Assembly: GCF_023278565.1 (NCBI RefSeq)
Contig: NC_064682.1
Location: 2,356,001 to 2,420,000, forward strand
Origin: Colletotrichum lupini
Taxonomy: Eukaryota > Ascomycota > Sordariomycetes > Glomerellales > Glomerellaceae
Length of the DNA stretch: 64,000 nucleotides
Reading direction: 5' to 3'
The position numbers were made by a program, and so were the translations under genes. This document shows, one piece after another, positions 20,995-33,149 of this stretch. Each line of letters opens with the position of its first letter. The stretch's first letter is position 1. The notes beneath the pieces were generated by a model. The model had not been told where the DNA came from. It made no database searches and saw only the letters and a list, made by a program, of their open reading frames with translations.

Positions 20995-23900
20995 CTAGGA
21001 TACGTACTTCAAAAGACTCATTCCCGTCCAACGTCCTCCGAAGACCGGCTGCAAATGATCGAACAGTGCTAGTGTATCTTCCTCCTCGACTCCAGAGATG
21101 TCATCATACACAAGTAGCTTTGATAACACGTCCTTCCCTTCTTGGGCTAGCTTTTCTGCATCCTTTGACATCTTGCCACCATTCCGCGCTTTCAATATTT
21201 GGGATAGATGGAACTTGGCTCTCGCGGTCGCAGCATCTGACCAGACACTTTTCCCCGGCTTACCTTCAGCTTTCTGCAAGGCGTTGTTGACCTGCCACCT
21301 GGCAATCTATTAGTCAGGACGAGATTTCAATTACACTGAATTAACTTACTCGGCGTCGTTCCATCTTTCAAGATAGGAATACAATGCACCCACAGCATAC
21401 TGACTTTGTAAAGTGAAGTAGCTGTCTTTACCCTGAAGCCTGATCCTCTCAGCTAGGATAATCTCATGCTGGTCTAGGGAGCCCTTCAAGTCGCCACTCT
21501 GCAGCACGATGCAGGCAAGGTCGAACTGAAATCGCAGAACAAGCAACTTGTCGCCAAATACTTGCATGAGTCGAATAGCCCTCTCGGCAAGCAGGATGGC
21601 TTCCCCGAAATCGTGCCGATACATACTACAATAAGCCATGTGATGGGCAAGCTTTGCAAAGGAGAAGGGATCCGATTCTTCAGAGGTGATGGTAAGCAGT
21701 CGTTCATGACAGCCTTTGTAGATCGACTCGGCAGCTTTGAAGTCGTTGCCCTGGAGCAATGAGTTGGCGTAGTCCGCGAAAGCGTTGATGACTCGGATCC
21801 TGTCCACATCGCTGAGCTTGCCTGAAGCTTCCAGCTGCCTTGCACGATTTTGGTTGAAGTCCAGTATCTTCTTTGCCCGCTCACTAATTTCCTTGCGACG
21901 GGAAATACCAAGATATTGGAGCAAGTGGTTCATTGTGACATGGATCTCATTTCTTAGCTCGTCGTGATTCGTTTCCAATTGGTCGAGGATTCTCTCTGCG
22001 GCCAACAAGAGTCGCATGGCGTCACTTCGGAGGAGCCTTTGCCACAGGAACACTCCGCCGTCTTTGAACAACTCGGCAAGTTCGATGAAAGGTGTCAAAG
22101 CGATGATCGTACCCGGATCGGAATAAAACTCCTGAAGGGTCGCAACATGTGGCAAGTATTCCTTGAAATGACTCCAGTTGTGCGGGTCTGGAAAGTCCAA
22201 AGAAAGCCGCGGGAGCCGTCGACGAACCAACTCGACAGTTAGTTGGAACAGCTCTTCAGCTTGTCGAGTCTTCTTGTGAAGCTCTCGGGAGATTCTGATT
22301 TGCACAGATCGGTGAACGATGTACATCTTCTTGTTGTTTTGGGTCTTCTCAGAAATGAAATGCTTGGATATCAACTGGTTCAAAATTTTCTCGATCCTGA
22401 CGAATGATTAGTCAATGGGCCGAAACGTCACTTGAATCTCGTACCTGAAGGCTTGTAGATAGGATGGCCCACTTTGACCTTTCTCAATGAGTAGAAGGTC
22501 TTTTGGAACCCCGTCACTGTCTAAGAAAGACATAATACGGAGAACCTTATTGGCATCGCTGCTTAGATCTTCCGTGGAAATTTTCATGATGGTGTCAAGC
22601 TTTCCGTTGGTGCTTATTCCGTCTTCTAGACCAGAGCCCGGGTTGTTGTCCATCCACCAAGAATCCCAGTAGCTGACAAACTCAGACGGCTTACAGTTCA
22701 TTGCCTTCATGTACCCAGTGATCAGAACAATTACCAATGGCAAGCCGGCTAGTGTTGCCAGATCTCCCGCGGCTTTGTACTCGGGATCTCTCAGGGAGTA
22801 AGTGGATGGGCGAAGATCCAGGGGAAGCCCGTGAAGCAAAAGTTCCCTTCCTTCGTCTATCGACATTTCTTCGAGTGTCTTGCGATAGTAGTTGATTGGC
22901 CTTGATGGTGCCGTAAAGCCTTGGCATCTCGTGGTGATCAGAATACTTCCTGCTGTCGCTGATGTCTTTGTTGGCGTGAACCCGTCAATACTATCCCAAT
23001 TTTCCACATTGTCAAAAACCATCAACCATCGCTTCTCGGTATTTTCCAGGAACTCACGCCCAACTTTCGTAAGCTCCTCTGAATCATTGCCTAGTGCTGC
23101 TAAGCCTAGTTCAAGAGCAATTTGGTTGAAGGTTTCCGAAGCACCCACTTGGGTCTCAGCCTGAACCCAGAAGATGTACTCGAAAGACTGCTCGTATCGG
23201 TAGGTGAACTCAGCGGCTAGAGCTGTCTTCCCCATGCCACCAACGGCACTCAGAACATAAACCCGGCCAGGTTCTGACAAAATCTTGTAGAGATTGACCA
23301 ACTCTTTTTCGCGGCCTTTGAAACTTTCATCTTTGGGAAAGGCCCTTGTTTGGACAATTGGAAATCTTCGCATCGAGTCTGTGTTAGATCGAGTTCGGCG
23401 GTGGAATCGGCTTGAAGCATATTCTGTAGGGCGGCTCGGACAAGTGCCAAGACTTGTTACCTCCTGTCCTTCCGAAGCACCCGAGGGGACGAGCAATCCA
23501 CTATCTGCTTCAACAGGGAAGCCCGATACTGGTTCACTCTCGACTGAGACATCATCACCCTCGGTTTCGTCTATATTCTCGGCCGGGTACGGGCGCTGTC
23601 CCAACTGTGCGCTTTGCTCTTCAGCAAAGGCGTGCAGCATCCGTAGTTTCATTCCTCTTTCGGACATGTTGTTATTACCGCTTTGTAACATAAAATCATC
23701 GCTATCATGTTCTTCCGTAAACCCCTCCCCATAAATAACTGTCAAAGCTAATTGCTCCAAGTGCACCGCTATGTGCTCCTTCATCTGTGCCGGCACCAAC
23801 GGAGACAGACACAGTGGGCATCTTTCTCTCGAGAAGGACTTTCGGGAGTGGATCGGCCTCAAGAATGACACAATTTGAGTCGCCTCTTCCGGCGAGAACT

Positions 23901-25341
23901 CAAACGAGTGTGACTCAAATAAGTGCTGTGCTAGTTGTGGTTTGGTTTGAAATTCTTTCTGACAAGACTCGCAGCCCCAAACTTGAGGTATGAGATGGTG
24001 TCGTAGCTCGTGTTGATACCACTCGTCACGCGCACCGTATGTTTTGCGACTCCAATCGCATTGATCAAAGGTGCAGAAATAAGCCAGTAAGTCTTCAAAT
24101 ACATGAGCTTCCCAGTCTTCAGGGGTTCTTAACTCTTCGTATAGATTGACCTCGAAACAACAATACGGACAGGTGAATGGCTGACCATCCAAGGATCTGG
24201 GCGGTAGTGGTACTTCTCGATGCTGGAAGCCCTCAACAAAAGGCGATGGATCTGCCTTATGAACTGTGGACTGCGTATCTGAAGTGGAGGATGCCGTACG
24301 AGGGAAGTGGGGATGAGGGAGCCGGGACGGTGCAACGGAAGTCTCTGTACGTGTTGAACAGCTATTGTCAGACGCAGAGATAGAGCCGTGTTTGTGTGTT
24401 CTTTCTGGAATCTCTTCAATTCGAGGAATCGAGGGCTTTGGATGCTGGAAACTGATAGCATCAACAGCGATACCGCGCCGAAGGCCCTGCCGGGAACCCG
24501 GTCTTGAGGTCCTGGCATTGATACTCGAATCGTTGGTCAGTCTCTCCCGCATAATACGCAGGGACTGTTGTCGTCTCCAGTTGGCCCGTCCAAGCCTTTC
24601 AATCAAGACTTCTGATGCGCCGGGAAACATTGATCTAGTCAACTCTATATGTTCGCGCAATGGGTTATTCAGCAGGTCGTTGGGAGCATTCGGATTGCCA
24701 GGGACGTCATCTAGGTCTTCTGGATAAGCTTCTCTCAAGGCAGGATTGAGAGACTTAAGCTGATCCAGTGAATCCTCCGCACACAGGAAGACCTCTTGGA
24801 TTTCAGCAGCTATGCGTGTGCTTTCGGTCTGTTGCAGTGGGCTTGCTGTGCCCATTGCATCGTCAAAAAGAGGATCCGATAAATCTATGTCGTTCCATTG
24901 ATAGGTTCCATGTTGAAGCGCTTCAATGTCTACATGCCATTATTGTCAGTCAAAAACAGGGGTCAGATGCAAACAAGCCCGAGGTCGGCGCAGTGAGTGG
25001 TAATTACCTTGCTTCAGTTCATCTTGAAAGACGTTCAATAGCACAACGACCTGATTACGAAGCCTTTGATTCAACCGGAGACTTCGGTCCAAACTGTAGT
25101 TGGATGCCCCGATGTCATGGCCCCAGGTTCTGAATGCTGTCAAAACTTGACCAGCGACATTAAGTTCAATATCAGGGTGGTTGCTCTTCAGATTTTCGCA
25201 AATCGTACAGATAATTTGTAGAGTTTCGCAACATTCTTCGAACTTGGCTGCTATCAGAGCGGTTTCGCCGAAAGCTGCCTTCTGGTCATTGCCAGGACGT
25301 ATGGTAGCATACACTGTCGATGAGAAACGAGGATACATCAT
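20995..25341 (-). CDS. NLR-type protein: AcuF-like C2H2 zinc-finger module + NB-ARC + TPR-like repeats
   Basis: Four exons (25341-25008, 24929-22445, 22396-21350, 21298-20995), joined in phase, encode 1389 aa. Residues 1-250 resemble the helical N-terminus of fungal AcuF-like C2H2 proteins (LTAFRTWGHDIGAS; VLIERLGRANWRRQQSLR). About 360-500 holds Cys/His motifs (CPYCCFEV, CTFDQCDW...HELRHH, CESCQKEF...HLFESH, CPLCLSP...HIAVH). An acidic/Ser linker follows. The NB-ARC core has P-loop SAVGGMGKTALAAE (about 675), Walker B RWLMVFDNVENW (about 750), ILITTR and GLPLVIVL (about 840). The C-terminal third is helical and TPR-like (NAFADYANSLLQGNDFKAAE, ALYSYLERWNDAEWQVNNAL). Such STAND proteins act in fungal non-self recognition and programmed cell death; the trigger here is unknown. 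It is divergent from the HeLo-like gene at 26196. The first ATG is chosen at 25341; a further upstream exon cannot be excluded. Confidence 0.85.
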
Positions 25342-26195
25342 GTGGCCGTGAACTACAGCCAGGGAGAGTCCAGGTTAGTACAGAGGTCAATTTCATGGCG
25401 AACGAAGCATTGAAGTTGGAAAGATCTTGGAAAAGATCACCGAAAGGAGTCGTATAGACCGACCTTCAGATTATGGGGCAACACTCTGCCGGCCCTCTTT
25501 CGTGAGAAGAGAGGCAAACGCAGTAAACACGCTAAGCAGTGTGCCTTGGGACGCAGCACAGGACTGGATGGGATTGTGCGAGGCGGAATGCTTACAGCCT
25601 GCGAATGGAAAGTACCGTGCTTTTCAAGTACAGAATGGGGTATACGGTACTGTTAAAGCCGGCTGAGGCTTGACCAATAAATGCATTATCATTGTCACCA
25701 TCCGGGCGTGCGGAGCCTACGAAAGTTGCAGATTGGATGCAGTAAGCATGCTGTGCAACAAGGAGTAGTCTGATGCAGAGCGTGTCGAGTTGGCATGAGG
25801 ATCACCACTATCACCTGATCCATCCTGTTCGGTGACGGAAGTGAGGAGACTTGCAGAAGAGGGGCATGACTGCCTACATTATAGTGAGCGGCGAGCCGCA
25901 GCGACGGGGTCTGACCTAACCTCAGAAACTGCCTTAGGACTAGACTTTGTGACGAATGTACCCCACCCTACATCATCGGCATAAAATGCCTTACTGATGG
26001 TAAGGAAGTAGGTGTGGGTGTAGAGCGCTAGCCCATTCGTAGGTTCAACCAAGATGCGGCCGACAAGGCTCTTTCGCCCTGGATTACTTTGGAGAACGTG
26101 ATACCAACAAATACTACGGTAATATATCTTCCTCTTCATATCGCCCTTCTTGTGTACGGTCTTTAACACTCACTATCTCACAACTCGAGTGCAAA
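25342..26195. promoter_or_regulatory. shared divergent promoter region of the zinc-finger NLR and the HeLo-like/DUF7580 gene
   Basis: The 854-bp spacer separates two head-to-head genes. No other gene is seen. Its position suggests coordinated expression, which is inference. Short frames at 25427-25666 and 25879-26169 have no recognisable product. Confidence 0.4.
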
Positions 26196-28021
26196 ATGTC
26201 GGGCATCGAGGCCGTTGGATTAGTCCTCGGGCTGTGGCCAATTATTGCTAATCTTGTCAAAGGTTACAACGCGGCTAAGGACGGCGATGACCGCGAATTA
26301 TTTCTGCTTAAACTTGACGTTCAGCAGATTATCTACGAACGCTGTGCAAGACAGCTTGTTCAACAAAATGAGGAAGGTATCGGCGATAACTTGAACAATA
26401 TGGAGATCAGACTACTCGGCACCTCATCTTGGCAAAATCTATCCTTTCGAACCAGACTGCGGAAGCGTCTTGGTACAAGGGAACTTGAGTTGCTAGAGTC
26501 TGTCCTGAAGCAGATCGAAAAGACAATGATTAGTTTACGTAGCCAACTTGAGAGCGGCCAAGCAGATCTTGTGAGCCCAGATTTATGTACATCAATCATC
26601 ATGGCAAATCTAACAGTTGGCTAGACAATTCCAGGCACACGTCGGAGTCGGATGAAGCATCACTTTCGTCAGATGAGAATAAACATGCCGCACTCGGAAT
26701 TTCAAAAATCATTTGAAAAACTCAAGGAACACAACAAGGATCTACAGCAGCTTGTACAGGCTTTCGAACAGCCTCGAATCACGATTGAACAGAAATCTTG
26801 GACTTCAGGTCGAACACGACAGATCCTCAACATGACGAGACCAAGATGCGTACTTCCAACGCACATAAACGAATTCTCACGAATTCTAGAAGATAGCTAC
26901 CGTTGCAAATGTAGCAGGGGACACGGAGTGGATCTCAACATCAATGGGGACACCAATTACCAAGTGTATTTCCATGTTGGTGACGAAATTGAGGGGCAAT
27001 CCGACAGAAAGGAACAAAACATAGCTCCTGGAACACCTCAACAGACGGATTTCAGTAGAACTCCAAGGTAAGAAGCTTTGTATTACCTATAATATCTATC
27101 TGAGGCTGACAATACAGAAGCCAGGATAATATCAAGACACCATGGTCTCGATCCAGTCAAAAGAGTAAAAGCAGCGAATATCACCGAAAACGAATTACCC
27201 GCACACTTCCAATCATGTTCTACCGTCCGCTTTCAGAATCTAAGGACTACGTGATTGGCGATATGTGCAAACTGGTGAAAAGTCTACATGGGAATGTCGG
27301 AAACACCCGGAGATCGTATCAAACAATTGGTACACTTGGGTACGGGGACAGACATTTTGCAGCACGCCTCATGGAACCAGGAGTGCCTGACGATCAAGTC
27401 ATATCTCTTGATGAGAAGCTTCCAGAAACTGAAGACTGGCTTTTGTCCCGCCAAAGTCGCCACGATATTGCCCAGAGGCTTGCGCTGGCCATTGTGCAAT
27501 TTTGGTCAACGTCCTGGATTGAAAGATGGTGGACATGGAAGAATTTCTCAATCAAGGAGCATGGACCCAGGGACCTCGAAATTTTCGTGACACGGACTAT
27601 CTTAGCACCAAATTGCCGGGGAAAAGCAACAGAGAAGCCAGCTGTAATCTGGAAATCCCTGAGGGAACCGTTGCTAATTCGGCTGGGTTTTGCGTTGATT
27701 GAGTTAGCGATGGGGATGAGATTGTCTCGATTAAGAACAAAGGAGATGTATAGCAGCGTGGTCGTGGAAGATATCGGGGAGATCAGCGAAGATGCAAAGG
27801 ATTATGATACCGCCATGACGATTTTGGAGCAGAAAGTCTTGCAGGACGAAGTCAGTCTGGCTTATCAGACAGTAGTAGAAGCATGCTTGAGATGTGAAGT
27901 GGTCCGGGAAACTGGGGCAATTTCTCTCACAACAACTGCAAGTTCTTTCCAAGAGGACGTGGAGCGAGAGATTCTGCAGCCACTGGCCAAACACTATCAC
28001 ACAACCTGGGGGGGACGTTGA
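26196..28021 (+). CDS. HeLo-like N-terminus with C-terminal DUF7580 domain (fungal prion/cell-death-associated family)
   Basis: Three exons (26196-26570, 26625-27067, 27118-28021) encode 573 aa. The start MSGIEAVGLVLGLWPIIANL is the typical opening of fungal HeLo-like/NLR-effector N-termini: a short Met-Ser-Gly/Ala lead and an amphipathic first helix. More helices follow (ELELLESVLKQIEKTMISL; SFEKLKEHNKDLQQLVQAF). The C-terminal half matches the DUF7580 pattern: SRQSRHDIAQRLALAIVQFW, then LIRLGFALIELAMG, then YQTVVEACLRCEVV and a final VEREILQPLAKHY. Related proteins occur beside or fused to NLR genes and are proposed cell-death executors or regulators. Divergence from the zinc-finger NLR supports a functional pair. 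Biochemical activity is unknown; the kinase-like look of the C-terminus is discussed under findings. Confidence 0.8.
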
Positions 28022-29348
28022 GGAGGACTAATCCTGCTATAATATCAGAAAGCGTGTGATGCAGTCATAATTACGTCCGTTCGACGAAGTTAGAGTTTAA
28101 GTACTAGAAGACATGATTAATTCGGAAGTCTTCTAAGAATTACACCCTGACACCCTCTCCATTCTAGAATGCTCTCTCCTTTGTGTGATAGAAATGTCGC
28201 AAAAGCATGGCACGTAAGTAACCCTTTGGGACTACCTAACAAGTACGCAAGAATGCTTGTGCCCTCAACAAGCCCATAAAACCTTTTTGAAATTCAACAG
28301 AGACGTCTGGATATCTCCAAATGATGCTGGTGATATCCTAGCATCTTTCAATGACCGGTCGAAGTCTCAAAAATCGATTGCATAGCATGGGAGTGTTCAC
28401 CGAGTCGAATTGTAGTTGACATTAAGTATATCAAGAGGATAGGTCACATAATATACCAGGATGCGCAGAGAATTTCAGGATCTTCCAATCCAAGGGTTAC
28501 TCTACGTGGTAAGATTGGATGTATCAACGATGCAACAAATCTGCAACGGGGGATGTGGCCAGAGTAAAACCACAAGTGCGGCAGCGCCATTGCTGTTGAA
28601 CTACGATAGATCAGTTAACAATAATCTCGGCAGGCATGGAAGACGATGGGAACTTTTGCATTGCATAAGAGTTCAGTCAAGTCTCCAGAGAGATGATCAT
28701 GGTCGTGCGATTTCAACTAAGACTAGGACTTAATACATCGCCGACACACGGAGTCAGCGTCATCCGCAGGGTATTCGAAAATATGATTCTACGATCTATG
28801 CCTTAGCAGGTTCTCTCAATCCTGTCTAGTTATCTTTGGAAGGAACACGATTAGTAAATTAAAGCCTCACGGAGATACTCATTATAAGTACCATGTATTA
28901 ACATCAATAGGGCTCTGCGTCGATGGATTTTTCAGCTTGGAATTCGGCCGACGATCTGAAATGGCGTTAAAATATTGCATGTTCCTGACTCATCAGGATA
29001 GTGCTAGCTAAAAATATTACTAGGAATTCGATGAAATGGGAATGAAGGCTGGCTAAGTGATTGAAGACCTTTGACGGTTGAGGCTACTATAATATAGCTG
29101 ATCTTGTGATCTTGACCACTCTGATCACTCATGCACCTAATGATTTGACAGCTTCAACTCTGTTAATTCACATCGTGTCAAAGGAACGCATTAGGTATTC
29201 ATCTGTCAGCGGCCACTTAGCTGATCTGTAGCAAGCCAAATGATATAGACCTTCGCTCAGTAATAGGTTAAAGGGGTACTGAGTCTCTTGGCGAAGGAAA
29301 CCTGGAGTTTGGCAATGTTTGCGCTGTTCTGGTAGAGAAAGACTCCAT
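28022..29348. other. intergenic, no gene recognised
   Basis: The 1.3 kb between the DUF7580 stop and the 3' end of the second NLR are slightly AT-rich, with no ATG-initiated frame of note and no terminal repeats seen. They may hold decayed sequence, but nothing can be named. Confidence 0.45.
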
Positions 29349-32300
29349 CTATTCTAGCAAACTAGTCTGCGTTGGAAGTGAAAGCGGAAATAGCACACGA
29401 GGAAGGCACTGTCTAGACCAGAATGTTACCAAATCCTCAAAATGGGACTCTCGTAATGCCCCTGGCAGTATCCGCGTTGACGGAACAAGCTGCCTATACA
29501 TCAGGTGAGCCTTCTCTAGTAACTCTATGTCTTCCTCATGCGATGTGTCCTCATTTTGATAATCAAGAAGATTCATCTTGTAGAGAATCTTTGCTTTCAT
29601 GAAGGTGGCCCGCGCGATCTCGGGCACATGTACGCCTTCGTTGGCATCATAGGTAACAAGAGCTTGATCAACTAATGTCCTGGTTATTTCACATTTGAAT
29701 CAGCACCAGAAGCCCAGGCGTCAAATGTCTCTTACATGGCAATATTAAGTGAAACCCTATCACCCCGCCGAACAGAGTGTTGTGCTAGCTTGTAGCACAT
29801 GTCGGCCGTTCGATGATACTTGCTGCCGACAGCTCCCTGATACGTCTTGAGGGCATCCTTGTGGAATTGCTCGCTTTCTTCCATGCGGCCTTGGCTGAGT
29901 CGAACGTTTCCAAGTGCGTGTAGTACTCTGCCTGGCCTGCAATAATCTGTTAGAGAACCTTTGAAAAGTTGAGAATTTCTGGAGTCAATTGGCGTTACCT
30001 GAATGAGGCCATGCTCAATCTCCCAAGGCCTTCTTCGCTTTCTCTTTGTCCTTCCTCAAGGACCTCAGCAGCTTCGCCTATTCTCCCTTGAAGCCATAGA
30101 CTCATACCAAAGTTGGCGTATTCCATCAAAGCTAGACCTTTCCGATACCCTGGCACCCTATGCCAGATGTCCAATGCTTGCCGGAACATTTGACCACCTT
30201 CTTCAAACTTCTTGAACATCATCAAGGAACATCCCATCTGATTGAATGCGTATCCTAGTTGGAAGTTTTCCTTACCCGTTTTGCCGGAGATCTCCTTTCG
30301 GATTATCAGCTGCTTAGAGTTAAACTTCTCCGATTCTTCAGGGCGATTAGTCCCATTCGCAACGCATCCCATGACGTCGTACACAAGAGCAGATAGATCG
30401 AGCCATCTCTCCACACCCTCGTACTTGTCGCACAACAGAAGTATCTTTGCAGCTGTTTCACGCGCTTTGAGGAAGTTGCCGCGCTCGTATAGCCACCTAA
30501 ATTGATATTCGTGAGCTCATAAACATCAAAGACTTTGGAAAGTAACGAATAAGACTAGAGCTTCCCCAACCCCTTTGAAGACGTACCAGGCTGTTTCTTG
30601 CAGAATTGTGCCGAGGTCAAACTCGGTGTCTTCAAAAGATTCAACTCGAGGCATGAGAAGAGACTTCTCTGTTTCGTACATGTAATGCAAAGAATTGACA
30701 TGATCACTGAGCAATTCCCGTGACACAGGCCCCTGTCTCCTCGCATGCCTTTGCTCAAATGGTAACATCGGCCATGTGCTGCGGATAAGTTTTACCGCGA
30801 TGGAGAAAACCTTGGATAATTGTTCTGGATTCTTGGATAAATTGGCTCTGATAACCTGTTGAGGTACTCGATGCATCGATAGGTGTGTCGCGGTGCAATC
30901 GTTGTTCTCTCGGATGATTGAAGCATAAAGGAGCGTCGCTCTTGCCCTGAAGTAGTCGTTGCGTTTCATTGGTGAGTGCCCCCCAAAAATATCATCTGAG
31001 GACAGGTGATCGAAGATGGACCCTTCAATGTGATCAGGGTGGAAGCAAGAAATGATGGCAGCAAGGAGTTGTGGCTCAGCACCTAAGCCATCCATCGTGA
31101 ACAAGGACGAAAGATTGCCGCGAGAGTTCTTGTTGATTTGGACCTCGAAAAGATTTCCACGATCAGTATGATCGTCCAATCGCTGCTTAAGGACAGAGAA
31201 TGAAAGAAACTGTTGCTTCGCGATGCCCGCCATTTGAGCTAGAGCGAGAGGAAGCCCATCAAGTTGATGATGTAGCTGGCGTCCGGTATTGTGATCTTTG
31301 GGGGACCTGATCAAGCCTTTGGAAGTCTTTTTCAAGAACTCCAGGGATTCCTCCTCCGAGAAAGGAGGCAGCGGTATTGGGACAACATTACCAGGAAGAT
31401 CACAAGCTAGAGGGTTTCTCGACGTTACGAGGATCGACCCCGGCCCGTCTACATCAATATAATCGTCCAGAATTTGAGGGTCTTCTGCGTTGTCGAATAC
31501 CAAGAGCCATTTGGGGGACAAGACGTGATCATCTTTACCGCCAATTGTCCAAGTTGGTTTAGCGAGCCATGAGTGGATAAGTTCTTTGGCTGATGTCGGG
31601 TTGCTGGGCTCGTTCTCCGGGACAAGGCGAATTCGAGTGGCTATCTTACAAAAGCCAAGTTCCAGCTTCTCGGCACTTTCAGCACATATCCAGAAGATGG
31701 CATCGAAATTCTGCTTGCGGGTGGATACATATTGCGATGCAAGCTGAGTCTTCCCAAGGCCGGCTACACCGAAAACCGCTGCTATGGTTGGTGTTTGGCT
31801 TTGTGTTGCCGGTGAGTTGCTCCTTGTGCTGGCTGGTAATAACGCGGCATCAATCTTGTCCATGATGTCTACGCGGCCGAGGAAGTCTCTATTCAGGGAT
31901 AATTGCTCCATCATATGACAAGGAAGCGCGAGTTCCACGGTCGACCTAGAAAACCCACGGAAAATTGACTCCATGCTCGGCGGATCCGGTGTCGGCAGTG
32001 ATACCTGGGTCGTAGCGTCGTCATCTAAGGATGTTGCGCCAAAGGCTATGATCTGTAAGCCAGAATACAGGTGAAAAATAATGGGTCATGTAATCACCTT
32101 GCTGCAGGGCATATACAGAGGGTTTCTGCCCCGCTCCAATACTATTCCGTGGACTTTGGATTAGAACATTGGATGAAAGCTGTGCTGTAGAGCTGATAGT
32201 CAGTAAGTTACCATGGTGAAAAGACATTTTTAGCCAATCGTACATCCCGTAGTAGTTTCGTTAGCCCGAACGACTGCCTTGATCCTTTGACGGAGCCATG

Positions 32301-32915
32301 CCCGGACTTCCCAATTCGGAGTTCCGCACTCAAGAAGATAACAAGCCTGAAAATGATCTGCATCTATGCCGACTAGCTTCTCAATAGTAGCGTCCGTTCT
32401 GGCCAGCTGTGAGTTGACGATCTGTCAAACAATTAGTGAGAGAGCCACAAATTCGAAAGTCTTCGGGGCTTTACAGTCTGTTGTTTGTTGTGAATGAAGG
32501 ATCTCTTGATGGTAGGCCGACCTTCGTAGATACTAAGGATAGGGAAGCTGAACTGGCAGCTAGTGAACATATTGTTGACGTGCAAGATGTTCTCTTCCCA
32601 ATTCCTCATCTCTAGGAACTTCCGGATCGACCTGCCTTGGAGACATTGTCGAAGCAGGTAGGAGCAATTGTTCTTGAGTGTCTCACGATGACTCGGATCA
32701 ACACCATGCGGGCAACCCACAAAGACAATACCGGTCACGAGACTAATTGTGTTCGGTCCACTGCTTTCAACTCTATGACTTAGTCGTGATAAAGCCTATT
32801 GGTGACTTCCTATCAGTGATATTCCACACAATCATAAAGTAGGAAAGAAACCGGAATGGCTGACATGTTTCAATGCAATACCACCTAAGCTATGCGTCAC
32901 GAAGATGATGGGTAT
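29349..32915 (-). pseudogene. 3' part of a second NLR: alpha/beta hydrolase (nucleophile half) + NB-ARC + TPR
   Basis: Eight phase-consistent exons (32915-32865, 32795-32475, 32421-32244, 32184-32098, 32045-30587, 30496-29999, 29936-29736, 29679-29349) give 1041 codons with no internal stop. The first reads IPIIFVTHSLGGIALKH, the nucleophile elbow of an alpha/beta hydrolase; VTGIVFVGCPHG is the following conserved strand. NB-ARC then has P-loop VAGLGKTQLA, Walker B KWLLVFDNAED, GSILVTSR and GLPLALAQMAG. TPR-like repeats follow (WLYERGNFLKARETAAKI, ALGNVRLSQGRMEESEQF). The gene cannot start here. Its upstream exons lie at 40035-40543, beyond a 7.1-kb copia insertion, so it is called disrupted even though this half is open. 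Hydrolase-NB-ARC-TPR proteins belong to the fungal NLR repertoire. A truncated product from an internal ATG, for example in the exon at 32795, is possible. Confidence 0.85.
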
Positions 32916-32945
32916 CTGTGCGAAATATTAAGTATTAGCAAAAGT

Positions 32946-33149
32946 GTCGGATTAGAAGTCTAATTCGACCGCGGCATATAGCCGACTGCGCAGGGGCTAA
33001 TTAGGGGCCCTATTTATAATTATTATAGCTAGCCTAACCTACGGTTAGAACCTCTTTTTTATACTTACTACGTAGATATTTATATAATTTAATTAATCTC
33101 TTCGTTAACTACGGTTCGAACTAACTACCTTATTATAAGGATACTAATA
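32946..33149 (+). repeat. 5' LTR of copia copy 1
   Basis: 204 bp, starting TGTCGGATTAG and ending ATACTAATA, where the terminal CA has become TA. It matches the LTR at 39826-40029 over its whole length. Confidence 0.94.

Noticed and set aside
33100..33140. tRNA-like GGTTCGAAC words
   Set aside because: They are part of the LTR consensus and recur in every LTR; no cloverleaf surrounds them.
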